Of a stretch of DNA of 6,661 bases, positions 1 to 6,412 are shown in pieces. The DNA is from Prolixibacteraceae bacterium. Its GTDB lineage: Bacteria; Bacteroidota; Bacteroidia; Bacteroidales; Prolixibacteraceae. The notes beneath the pieces are model-generated. The model was not told the DNA's origin. It saw nothing but the letters and a program-made list of their open reading frames with translations, and searched no databases. Positions within the stretch are counted from its first letter, which is position 1, and the number at the start of each line of letters is the position of its first letter. The stretch spans positions 1 through 6,661 of the forward strand of contig JACMKG010000143.1 in the NCBI GenBank assembly GCA_014380255.1. Reading direction: 5' to 3'. The translations under genes and the position numbers were made by a program.

Positions 1-365
1 GCCGGTAGTTCAAAATAAGATTTTGCAGCAGTCAGGTAATCTTTGTCTGCTGAGAGTTCTTTTATTAACTGAAAATAAACCTGGGATGAAGGATATACAA
101 AAAGGGTATATACTTTAGGTGGTTCTTCATTATCGAGCTCTTCAAATACGCCCAGCTTAATGTTCATCTTTTTAAACAAAGGCATCAAGGCAGTTGTCAA
201 ATAAGATTTTAATGTATTTTTTTCACCGCCTCCCGTAAGCTGGTAGGCTCTCCATTCGTAAAATTCCTTGTCATCCACTGGAGGATTACCGGCAGCCATC
301 GAACTCCCTGTAACTGTTACGGCAGCCATAGCGGCTGTACTTTTTAAGAAGTTTCTTCTTTCCAT
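1..365 (-). CDS. NIPSNAP-family protein with Tat-type signal (N-terminal part, cut by window edge)
   Basis: About 121 residues are visible from the ATG at 363-365; the frame is still open at position 1. The protein starts MERRNFLKSTAAMAAVTVTG, a twin-arginine signal (RR-x-F-L-K followed by an Ala-rich hydrophobic stretch), so export across the inner membrane by Tat is likely. The mature part has the pattern EWRAYQL, then LKSYLTTALMPLF, then KLGVFEEL and EEPPKVYTLFVYPSS. I recognise this as the NIPSNAP ferredoxin-like fold found in many Bacteroidota Tat-exported proteins of unknown function. Family members are usually about 250-280 residues with two such domains, so roughly half is missing here. 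The start is fixed by the signal peptide. It lies downstream of nifJ on the same strand but beyond that gene's terminator, so it is probably transcribed separately. A TATATTCG at 389-396 (minus strand) resembles a Bacteroidota -7 box but has no good -33 partner. The family call is from pattern memory, not a search. Confidence 0.8.
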   Translation of the reverse strand, partial: MERRNFLKSTAAMAAVTVTGSSMAAGNPPVDDKEFYEWRAYQLTGGGEKNTLKSYLTTALMPLFKKMNIKLGVFEELDNEEPPKVYTLFVYPSSQVYFQLIKELSADKDYLTAAKSYFELP

Positions 366-476
366 AATAGGGTTAGATTAAGTTTCTCCGAATATAATCA
401 TTTTTTGAATTAGGGCCGAGGTGTATTTAATAATATTCCTTAAATGTTATTATGGTTGCACACAAAAATGATAAAA

Positions 477-532
477 AGTACCTTAGTGCCTGAGTACTTT
501 AGTACCTGAGTACCTTAGTGCCTAAGTCGCTG
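477..532 (+). repeat. Tandem array of seven 8-bp units (left arm of a facing pair)
   Basis: Seven consecutive octamers follow the consensus AGTRCCTK, each starting with AGT and all in exact 8-bp register. The last unit (525-532) is the most diverged. The array faces a second array of the same unit at 562-625 across a 29-bp spacer, so the pair can fold into a long imperfect hairpin. It lies in the 328-bp gap between the NIPSNAP start and the nifJ stop, about 110 bp upstream of the NIPSNAP start. No reading frame is present here. The function is unknown. Confidence 0.9.
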
Positions 533-561
533 GAAGGAGCAACCACAATCTCTTTGTCCAA

Positions 562-625
562 ATACGACTTTGGTACTCAGGCACTTTTTTACTAAGGTAC
601 TAAGGTACTAAGGCACTCAGTAACT
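562..625 (-). repeat. Tandem array of eight 8-bp units (right arm of a facing pair)
   Basis: Read on the minus strand, eight octamers in exact register follow the same AGTRCCTK consensus as the array at 477-532, so the two arrays are inverted copies. One unit (586-593) is degraded to AGTAAAAA and the outermost and innermost units are diverged. Aligning left-arm units 1-7 with the seven inner units here gives 41 of 56 matching positions by my count. Many mismatches are A/G changes at the fourth position of the unit. Confidence 0.9.
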
Positions 626-634
626 TTTCTACAT

Positions 635-670
635 AAAAAAAACTCCGATGTATAAAATACACCGGAGTTT
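635..670 (-). terminator. Intrinsic terminator of nifJ
   Basis: On the minus strand a 13-bp stem, AACTCCGGTGTAT pairing with ATACATCGGAGTT (one G-U pair), closes a 3-nt loop. It runs directly into a run of eight T residues (635-642). It begins 24 bases after the nifJ stop codon, the expected place and shape for a Rho-independent terminator. It separates nifJ from the repeat arrays and the NIPSNAP gene beyond. Confidence 0.93.
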
Positions 671-693
671 CTGAAATATAAAGATTGGTTTTT

Positions 694-3600
694 TTATTCT
701 GCCGGAGTATAATCCATGGCAGCCATTCTCTTGTAAGAGTTATATCTCCATTTTGCATTTTCCTCAGAAGCTTTGAATAGTTCGTCTGCTGCTTCAGGGA
801 ATGCTTTCTTCAATGAAGTATAACGAGCTTCACCGTTAAGGAATGTCTGGAATTTAGACCAGTCAGGTGCGTTAGAATCCATTACGAATGGGTTCTTGCC
901 TTCGTCTTCCAACAATGGGTTGTGACGGAACAAAGCCCAGTAACCACAATCTACGGCCTGTTTTTCTTCCCACTGTGATTTACCCATTGATGCTTTCAAC
1001 CCGTGGCTGATACATGGTGAATAAGCGATAATCAGTGATGGTCCTGGATAAGCTTCCGCTTCACGGATAGCCTTCAGGTACTGAGCCTGGTTGGCACCCA
1101 TAGCCACTTGTGCTACGTACACATAACCATAAGTCATAGCCATCGCTCCAAGGTCTTTTTTGCGGATACGTTTACCTGAAGCAGCAAACTTGGCAACAGC
1201 ACCTACCGGAGTAGATTTCGATGCCTGTCCACCGGTATTTGAATACACTTCCGTATCCATTACCAGGATGTTCACATCTTTTCCTGAAGCCATTACGTGA
1301 TCCAAACCTCCGAAACCGATATCATAAGCCCATCCGTCCCCACCGAAGATCCAGAAGGATTTCTTCACCAGGTATTGTTTCAATCCAATGATTTCCTTGG
1401 CATAGTCAGCATTGCTACCAGCCAGAACTTCCAATACTTTGTCTGAAACTTCCTGGGTAGTATCTGCATTCAGCTTGTTTTCAATCCATGCATTGAAGGC
1501 AGCAATTTCTGCTTCTGTAGCACCGTTAGCCATCGCTGTTCTCATGATCGATTCAAGACGGTCACGTTGAGCAGCAACACCTTCTGACATACCAAAGCCA
1601 TATTCGGCGTTGTCTTCAAACAATGAGTTAGCCCAGGCAATACCTTTTTCGCTTTCCTTGTGCTTGCAATAAGGTGTTGAAGGAGCAGATCCACCATAGA
1701 TGGATGAACATCCGGTAGCGTTGGCTACCATCATACGCTCACCGTAAAGCTGAGAGATCAATTTGATATATGGAGTCTCACCGCAACCAGCACAAGCTCC
1801 TGAGAACTCAAACAATGGCTGTGCAAACTGAGAGTTTTTAACCGATTTGCTCTTTTCAACTACTTTTTCCTTGTAGCTTACCTTGCTGTCGAAATGATCC
1901 CAACGGGTAATTTCAGCTTCCTGAGTACCCAGAGGTTTCATGATCAAAGCTTTTTCCTTCGAAGGACAAATATCAGCACAGTTACCGCAACCGGTACAGT
2001 CCAGAACGCTTACCTGAATCTTGAAGTTAAGGCCGGCAAACTGTTTGTTAGGAACGGCAGTAAGTGTCTTGGTTCCTTCTGGCAGCTGTTCCATTTCGTT
2101 GCTGTTAATCAGGAAAGGACGGATAGCAGCGTGAGGACATACATAAGCGCACTGGTTACACTGGATACAGTTTTCATCCTGCCATTCAGGTACGTTCACC
2201 GCGATACCACGTTTCTCGTATGCTGCAGTTCCTGACATGAAGGTACCATCTTCAGCACCAAGGAAAGTACTTACAGGAAGGCTGTCTCCGTTTTGTGCAT
2301 TGATAACATCCACAATCTTGGTGATGTATTCAGGACGGTTGTCATGACCATTGCCATTTTCTTCAACGAGGTCTTTCCATTCAGCAGGTACATCTACTTT
2401 CACAACATTGTTGGCACCTGCATCTACAGCTGCATAGTTCATGTTGATCACCTTTTCACCCATCTTACCATACGATTTCACGATGGCTTTTTTCATCTCA
2501 GCCACTGCAACTTCAAATGGAATTACCTGGGTAATCTTGAAGAAGGCAGACTGCATGATGGTGTTGGTACGGTTACCCAGACCAATATCTTCACCCAGCT
2601 GTGTTCCATTGATGATATAGAAGTTGATTCCGTTTTCAGCCATGAATTTCTTCATGCCTGAAGGCAGTCTTCTCTTGGTTTCTTCTGCATCCCAGATCGA
2701 GTTCAGAAGGAATGAACCTCCTTTTTTAAGACCTTTCAGTACATCATATAAATGAACATAGGCAGGTACGTGACATGCTACAAAGTCGGGAGAGTTAACC
2801 AAATAGGTAGAACGAATAGGCTGATTTCCAAAGCGCAGGTGCGATGAGGTAAAACCTCCTGATTTCTTGCTGTCGTAAGCAAAATAAGCCTGGCAGTATT
2901 TATCGGTTGCTTCACCAATGATCTTGATGGAGTTTTTGTTGGCACCTACTGTACCGTCAGAACCTAAACCATAGAATTTAGCTTCGTAAGTTCCTGCTGG
3001 AGCTACGTTCACTTCTTCTTTCAATGGAAGTGATTTGAAGGTAACATCGTCAACAATACCAATGGTAAACTGATTCTTAGGCTCATTTCTTTCCAAGTTT
3101 TCATAAACCGAAAGAATCTGGGCAGGGGTAGTATCTTTTGATCCTAATCCAAAACGGCCACCTACAATCAGAGGAGCTTCAGCCTTGCCGTAGAACAATT
3201 CGCAAACATCCAGGTACAATGGTTCTCCATTGGCTCCCGGCTCTTTGCTGCGGTCAAGAACAGAAATGCGTTTTACAGATTTTGGAAGGGCATTCATGAA
3301 ATATTTAGCCGAGAAAGGACGATACAGGTGAACGCACATAAGACCTACTTTTTTGCCTTGTGCTGCCAGGTAATCAATCGTTTCGCGGATAGTTTCAGTT
3401 ACTGAACCCATGGCAATGATGATGTTTTCTGCATCTTCGGCACCATAGTATGTAAACGGATGATATTCGCGTCCAGTTAGTTTTGTGATTTCCTGCATGT
3501 AACCTTCTACGATATCAGGTACTGCATCATAGAAACGGTTTGAAGCTTCTTTTGCCTGGAAGAAAATATCAGGGTTCTGGGCAGTACCGCGTGTTACAGG

Positions 3601-4242
3601 GTGCTCTGGATTGATAGCCCTGTCTCTGAATTCCTGAATCAGGTTCATGTCAACCAATGGAAGTAGTTGTTCCTTGGTCAAAACTTCGATTTTCTGGATC
3701 TCATGTGAAGTACGGAAACCATCAAAGAATGACATGAATGGAATCCTTGATTTCAATGTTGCAAGGTGAGATACCCCGGCAAGGTCCATTTCTTCCTGCA
3801 CAGATCCTGCGGCAAGCATGGCAAAACCGGTCTGGCGGGCTGAATAAACGTCGCTGTGATCTCCAAAGATAGACAATGCATGTCCTGCCAGTGCACGTGC
3901 ACTGATGTGGAAAACGCATGGTAACAACTCACCAGCGATCTTGTACATATTTGGGATCATAAGCAACAACCCCTGCGAAGCAGTATAAGTTGATGTTAAT
4001 GCTCCTGATTGTAATGCTCCGTGAACAGCTCCGGCTGCACCCCCTTCGCTCTGCATCTCTGCCAAACGCACCGGACGACCAAACATATTTGTCTTGCCAT
4101 TGGCTGCCCATTCATCCACATATTCTGCCATTGTTGAAGATGGCGTAATTGGATAAATACAAGCTACTTCACTAAACATGTAACTAATATGCGCTGCGGC
4201 ATAGTTTCCGTCACATGTAATGAACTTCTTTTCTTTTGCCAT
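694..4242 (-). CDS. nifJ: Pyruvate:ferredoxin (flavodoxin) oxidoreductase, single-chain
   Basis: Cytoplasmic enzyme that oxidatively decarboxylates pyruvate with CoA to acetyl-CoA and CO2, passing electrons to ferredoxin or flavodoxin; in some organisms it also runs in the reductive direction. The 1182 residues match the fused one-chain form. The N-terminal pyruvate/TPP domain has YPITPSS (30-36), EMQSE (62-66) and SARAL (114-118). A ferredoxin-like domain has two 4Fe-4S motifs: Cys692/695/698/702 and Cys749/752/755/759. The C-terminal TPP domain has the proximal cluster ligands Cys817, Cys820, Cys845 and Cys1077, and the TPP signature GDG (968-970) with N1002. All catalytic and cluster residues I can check are present. 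The chain ends near residue 1182 and lacks the extra C-terminal tail of the longer Desulfovibrio-type (Desulfocurvibacter africanus) enzyme. The start MAKEKKF follows an A-rich leader (ACATTACAAA) without a Shine-Dalgarno sequence. The terminator is 24 bases past the stop. The upstream ATPase gene ends 79 bases before the start. Confidence 0.98.
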   Translation of the reverse strand: MAKEKKFITCDGNYAAAHISYMFSEVACIYPITPSSTMAEYVDEWAANGKTNMFGRPVRLAEMQSEGGAAGAVHGALQSGALTSTYTASQGLLLMIPNMYKIAGELLPCVFHISARALAGHALSIFGDHSDVYSARQTGFAMLAAGSVQEEMDLAGVSHLATLKSRIPFMSFFDGFRTSHEIQKIEVLTKEQLLPLVDMNLIQEFRDRAINPEHPVTRGTAQNPDIFFQAKEASNRFYDAVPDIVEGYMQEITKLTGREYHPFTYYGAEDAENIIIAMGSVTETIRETIDYLAAQGKKVGLMCVHLYRPFSAKYFMNALPKSVKRISVLDRSKEPGANGEPLYLDVCELFYGKAEAPLIVGGRFGLGSKDTTPAQILSVYENLERNEPKNQFTIGIVDDVTFKSLPLKEEVNVAPAGTYEAKFYGLGSDGTVGANKNSIKIIGEATDKYCQAYFAYDSKKSGGFTSSHLRFGNQPIRSTYLVNSPDFVACHVPAYVHLYDVLKGLKKGGSFLLNSIWDAEETKRRLPSGMKKFMAENGINFYIINGTQLGEDIGLGNRTNTIMQSAFFKITQVIPFEVAVAEMKKAIVKSYGKMGEKVINMNYAAVDAGANNVVKVDVPAEWKDLVEENGNGHDNRPEYITKIVDVINAQNGDSLPVSTFLGAEDGTFMSGTAAYEKRGIAVNVPEWQDENCIQCNQCAYVCPHAAIRPFLINSNEMEQLPEGTKTLTAVPNKQFAGLNFKIQVSVLDCTGCGNCADICPSKEKALIMKPLGTQEAEITRWDHFDSKVSYKEKVVEKSKSVKNSQFAQPLFEFSGACAGCGETPYIKLISQLYGERMMVANATGCSSIYGGSAPSTPYCKHKESEKGIAWANSLFEDNAEYGFGMSEGVAAQRDRLESIMRTAMANGATEAEIAAFNAWIENKLNADTTQEVSDKVLEVLAGSNADYAKEIIGLKQYLVKKSFWIFGGDGWAYDIGFGGLDHVMASGKDVNILVMDTEVYSNTGGQASKSTPVGAVAKFAASGKRIRKKDLGAMAMTYGYVYVAQVAMGANQAQYLKAIREAEAYPGPSLIIAYSPCISHGLKASMGKSQWEEKQAVDCGYWALFRHNPLLEDEGKNPFVMDSNAPDWSKFQTFLNGEARYTSLKKAFPEAADELFKASEENAKWRYNSYKRMAAMDYTPAE

Positions 4243-4308
4243 TTTGTAATGTTTAATTTGTATTTATTAATCCTTTTATTTTGAAATTCTTTTCTTTCTT
4301 AATTCTTT

Positions 4309-4339
4309 AAATCCTACGACCTTAATATAAAAAACCAAA
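4309..4339 (-). promoter_or_regulatory. Weak promoter candidate for nifJ
   Basis: On the minus strand TTTG (4336-4339) is followed after 19 bases by TAGGATTT (4309-4316). The spacing fits the Bacteroidota -33/-7 arrangement (TTTG, then TAnnTTTG), but the -7 box matches only four of six fixed positions. The -33 element would overlap the last codons of the ATPase gene. It would give a 5' leader of roughly 60 bases. I saw no better match between the two genes and no terminator hairpin for the ATPase gene, so read-through into nifJ is also possible. Confidence 0.27.
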
Positions 4340-5500
4340 CAGCCAAAGTGGAATAATATTCCCGCTGCCTACCTCAATCATGCCTGCAGCGGCGTAGGAA
4401 TCATCATCCACCGGAACGATGTATTTATTGCCAATCGAGAAATGATAGGCATCGTCAACTTTAAAATCGGCCTTATTCGAGCTTTTTACCCGATGCTGGT
4501 ATCCCAACTGGTTGTAAAAGAACGTTTGCCGTAACGACTGGTTGGTAATATTGGTCGGATCGATAGCATACATCAGGTTGGTATTGTGCAGGTAAACCAT
4601 CTCCGGTTTCTTGATTTCATCTTCGTTACCATTGGCAAACAACAGGTTGATGATACGCGCATTTTTCAGATAACGCAGGTAATTCATAATCGTTGCCCTC
4701 GAGGTCTGCACATCGGTGCTTATCTTGCTCACATTGGGCGTGAAAGGCACTTGACTGGCAATAATCTGCAACAGCTTTCTAAGCTTGGGAAGATATTGTA
4801 AATCAATCTGGTTGAGATAGGTGACATCAATTTCCAATGCCAGGTTAATATGCTTTAAAAGGGTTTCATGGTAAAATCCTTTGTTGTCAAGGAAATACGG
4901 ATAGAAACCATTTTTCAAATAGTCATTAAAATAGGCGAGTGGCTTAATTTCCTGGGTTATCTCAAAGGCAATCTCAGAATGATTGGATAAGATTTCCTCC
5001 AGCGAATATCTCTTAAAGCTCATGTTCAGCTGATAATTCAGGTATTCCCTGAATGACAATCCTTCCAAATGATATATTTTGGCGATATCTTTTAATACAT
5101 TGTTCTCATCAAGAACCCTTACCACCGGAGATGCAGAAAAAATAATCTGCAAATCAGAAAAATTCTCGTAACAGGTTTTTAATTCTGAAGCCCAGTCAGG
5201 ATATTTATGGATCTGATCAAGAATAAGGGTTTTACCTCCTGTCTTATAGAACTCGTCAGCAAAAGAGGTGATCTTTCTCCTGGTAAAATAAAAATTGTTG
5301 AGATTCACATACAGGCAGGTCTTGTCATTGAGGAATTTTTCTTTCACGATATCCATCAAGAACGTAGTCTTACCGACGCCGCGAAATCCTTTGATTCCGA
5401 TGACACGGTGCTCCCAGTTAATCTCATCCAGAAGTTCCCTTCTCATGGATGTGCGGGCTTGTTCCTGCAACACATTGTGAATACTGATTAAATTTTGCAT
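4322..5500 (-). CDS. AAA_14/DUF4143-type ATPase with altered catalytic motifs
   Basis: A 392-residue protein of the common prokaryotic 'ATP-binding protein, AAA_14 plus DUF4143' family, whose role is poorly defined. Walker A is intact: GFRGVGKT at 38-45. Walker B is TLILDQIHKYPDW (91-103), where the family normally has DE; here it is D95-Q96 (codon CAG at 5213-5215). The sensor-like stretch reads FSASP (121-125) instead of the usual TGSS. The usual DLSRR segment before GLSFREYL (147-154) is replaced by DIAKI (138-142). YLKNGFYPYFLD (194-205) and a winged-helix-like part (about 238-288, with VSKISTDVQTSRATIMNYL) follow. The C-terminal part (326-392) has ADF (344-346) and ends in PLWLFGFLY, but the expected FEVGGK is FSIGNK, with Ser355 for Glu. 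An ATG at 5563 would add 21 residues. I chose 5500 because MQNLISIHN fits family N-termini and a -7 promoter box lies between the two. Comparisons with the family are from memory. Confidence 0.87.
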   Translation of the reverse strand: MQNLISIHNVLQEQARTSMRRELLDEINWEHRVIGIKGFRGVGKTTFLMDIVKEKFLNDKTCLYVNLNNFYFTRRKITSFADEFYKTGGKTLILDQIHKYPDWASELKTCYENFSDLQIIFSASPVVRVLDENNVLKDIAKIYHLEGLSFREYLNYQLNMSFKRYSLEEILSNHSEIAFEITQEIKPLAYFNDYLKNGFYPYFLDNKGFYHETLLKHINLALEIDVTYLNQIDLQYLPKLRKLLQIIASQVPFTPNVSKISTDVQTSRATIMNYLRYLKNARIINLLFANGNEDEIKKPEMVYLHNTNLMYAIDPTNITNQSLRQTFFYNQLGYQHRVKSSNKADFKVDDAYHFSIGNKYIVPVDDDSYAAAGMIEVGSGNIIPLWLFGFLY

Positions 5501-5517
5501 GTTCAGAATTAATGCAA

Positions 5518-5525
5518 CAAAAGTA
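5518..5525 (-). promoter_or_regulatory. Candidate -7 box of the ATPase gene
   Basis: TACTTTTG on the minus strand matches the Bacteroidota -7 consensus TAnnTTTG at all fixed positions. It ends 17 bases before the ATG at 5500, which would give a leader of only about 10-13 bases. No clear TTTG is seen 19-21 bases upstream, so the -33 element is weak or absent. If real, it rules out the upstream ATG at 5563 as the start of this transcript. Confidence 0.4.
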
Positions 5526-5706
5526 ATTTTTCGAAAGAATAAATTGCTATCCAGAGATGACAATTTGTGTTTGAAAGTGTAATTTATAATTGTTAAAAAT
5601 AAGGACGCCTTGCAATGTTTGGTTATTGATTTGGCTGATTGTTGTTTTTTTCAACACCTAACCACCTGTAATTTTCGATAAAGCAACTTCTTAATCAAGA
5701 GGCTTT

Positions 5707-5746
5707 GTCATTTTCGTAACGGGGAGTTACCAGTTTGGAAAATGAC
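5707..5746. repeat. Nested hairpin
   Basis: A perfect 9-bp outer stem (GTCATTTTC with GAAAATGAC) encloses a perfect 5-bp inner hairpin GTAAC-GGGGA-GTTAC. Seven unpaired bases lie on the 3' side between the two stems. There is no T-run directly after it on the plus strand and only a weak one on the minus side, so it is not a classical terminator. It could be a structured RNA element, a protein-binding palindrome or a relic of a mobile repeat. Confidence 0.6.
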
Positions 5747-5758
5747 CCTTTAATCAGA

Positions 5759-5806
5759 TTAAGGACTGTGAGATCGAAGGATTGAAGGACTGAAGGACTG
5801 AATTTG
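5759..5806 (+). repeat. Octamer array, core unit TGAAGGAC
   Basis: Six 8-bp units in register. Units 3-5 (5775-5798) are nearly identical (CGAAGGAT, then TGAAGGAC twice). Units 1, 2 and 6 are diverged. The unit shares the AAGG...ACT core with the reverse complement (AAGGTACT) of the octamers near position 600, and it recurs at 6086-6114. Confidence 0.7.
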
Positions 5807-5880
5807 GCCGAGCAAGGCATAAGGCGATGAAGGTTCCAAGCCTCTCTTGTTGATCAGCAAATGAAATTTCTTAGCCGTAA

Positions 5881-5976
5881 ACTCTATATTAACTCTATGT
5901 CAGGTCTATACAGGGCTAATTTAAATTTTCAAAATCATAGACCCAATATAGGCCTAACATAGAGTTAACATAGCGT
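5881..5976. repeat. Inverted pair of 11-bp tandem arrays
   Basis: The left arm has three 11-bp units (5881-5891, 5892-5902, 5903-5913), beginning ACTCTATATTA. The right arm has four units on the minus strand (5966-5976, 5955-5965, 5944-5954, 5933-5943), beginning ACGCTATGTTA. The consensus is close to RSYCTATRTTR. The segment 5882-5915 pairs with 5942-5975 in one register over 34 bp with few mismatches, mostly A/G or C/T, leaving a loop of about 26 bases. A further lone unit, GGCTATGTTGG, follows on the plus strand at 5981-5991. Confidence 0.85.
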
Positions 5977-6006
5977 TTGTGGCTATGTTGGGTTATTCTT
6001 TTAAAG

Positions 6007-6055
6007 GATTCAGGTGAAAGGCCTTTGCCTGATTCATCCTGATTATGAATCAGGC
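6007..6055. repeat. Hairpin with competing alternative stem
   Basis: GCCTGATTCAT (6027-6037) and ATGAATCAGGC (6045-6055) form a perfect 11-bp stem around a 7-base loop. The same 5' arm can instead pair with the preceding segment: AAAGGCCTTT (6017-6026) is a perfect palindrome flanked by CAGG (6011-6014) and CCTG (6028-6031). The two folds exclude each other. The motif CCTGATT or its complement appears several times. No gene follows closely, so an attenuator role is not supported by context. Confidence 0.6.
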
Positions 6056-6085
6056 GTAAAACCTTGGGAGATCTGTTTAAATTAA

Positions 6086-6114
6086 TGAACTGAAGGATTG
6101 AAGGATTGAATACC
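6086..6114 (+). repeat. Short octamer run, unit TGAAGGAT
   Basis: Two exact copies of TGAAGGAT (6091-6106) are flanked by a partial unit on the left (TGAAC) and a diverged one on the right (TGAATACC). This is the same unit as the array at 5759-5806, about 300 bases away. It directly abuts the left end of the element at 6115. Confidence 0.6.
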
Positions 6115-6140
6115 GATCAGTGATTAGGAGTGTTCGGAAG
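6115..6140 (+). repeat. Left inverted end of the 6115-6412 element
   Basis: Shares TGATTAGGAGT (6121-6131) and TTCGGAAG (6133-6140) with the right end in inverted orientation. The pairing begins at GATCA (6115-6119). Confidence 0.75.
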
Positions 6141-6148
6141 TTGCTGTG

Positions 6149-6347
6149 GGTGCGGAGCACTTTGATATTTGGTGATAACGTTCATAGGATTGGAACCCCA
6201 AGGTGCGTAGCACCGAAATATCAGTTTATGTCGAAAAATCTATCCTTACAAATGTCAATTAATTAACCGTTAATATATTACGGTACTACGCACCTTTCGG
6301 TTTCGAACTTACCAGCTTTTCTACAAATATGAAAGGTGCGCTGCACC
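6149..6347. repeat. Cluster of four REP-like GGTGC/GCACC palindromes
   Basis: The palindromes are at 6149-6161 (GGTGC-GGA-GCACT), 6202-6214 (GGTGC-GTA-GCACC), 6282-6294 (GGTAC-TAC-GCACC, one mismatch) and 6335-6347 (GGTGC-GCT-GCACC). Flanks pair them as inverted copies. The second with its flank (6201-6221) and the third (6275-6295) match at 19 of 21 positions. The first and fourth share a trailing ATATTTG about four bases past the palindrome. Short palindromes with conserved flanks in inverted pairs are typical of bacterial REP/BIME elements. Confidence 0.7.
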
Positions 6348-6385
6348 TACTTCTTCATCATGCAGGCAATTTATGAAATAATCAT

Positions 6386-6412
6386 CTTCCGAAGACTCCT
6401 AATCAATTGATC
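6386..6412 (-). repeat. Right inverted end of the 6115-6412 element
   Basis: On the minus strand it reads GATCAATTGATTAGGAGT followed by C and TTCGGAAG, matching the left end except for one inserted base and two substitutions. Confidence 0.75.

Larger units (their letters stand above)
6115..6412. mobile_element. Candidate MITE/REP-type element with inverted ends
   Basis: About 298 bp bounded by near-identical inverted ends: 6115-6140 on the plus strand and 6386-6412 on the minus strand share GATCA, TGATTAGGAGT and TTCGGAAG with one gap and two substitutions. Inside are four GGTGC/GCACC palindromes, two in each orientation, so the whole element is roughly symmetrical. It has no coding frame of its own. 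I could not identify a target-site duplication. It could be a non-autonomous transposon, a compound REP (BIME-like) element of the sort moved by REP-associated tyrosine transposases, or an old inverted duplication. Confidence 0.5.

Noticed and set aside
477..625. CRISPR array
   Set aside because: The units are 8 bp and directly adjacent with no unique spacers, and the second half is inverted; no cas gene is visible.
1894..2661. Two plus-strand open frames of 113 and 122 codons (1894-2235, 2293-2661)
   Set aside because: They lie fully inside nifJ on the opposite strand, have no recognisable protein pattern, and overlap the conserved cluster-binding and linker regions of the enzyme.
3722..4111. 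Two short minus-strand frames (65 and 60 codons) within nifJ
   Set aside because: They are out-of-frame readings of the strongly conserved N-terminal domain of nifJ.
4586..5491. Plus-strand frames of 61-94 codons opposite the ATPase gene
   Set aside because: They are antisense shadows of the ATPase coding sequence with no protein features of their own.
5501..5563. Upstream ATG at 5563 as the ATPase start (21 extra residues)
   Set aside because: The extra residues (starting MSSLDSNLFF) do not resemble family N-termini and overlap a TAnnTTTG -7 box that would start transcription downstream of that ATG.
5807..5880. Possible stem between AGAGGCTT (5696-5703) and AAGCCTCT (5837-5844 area)
   Set aside because: Only 8 bp pair over about 130 bases of separation, which is not distinguishable from chance.
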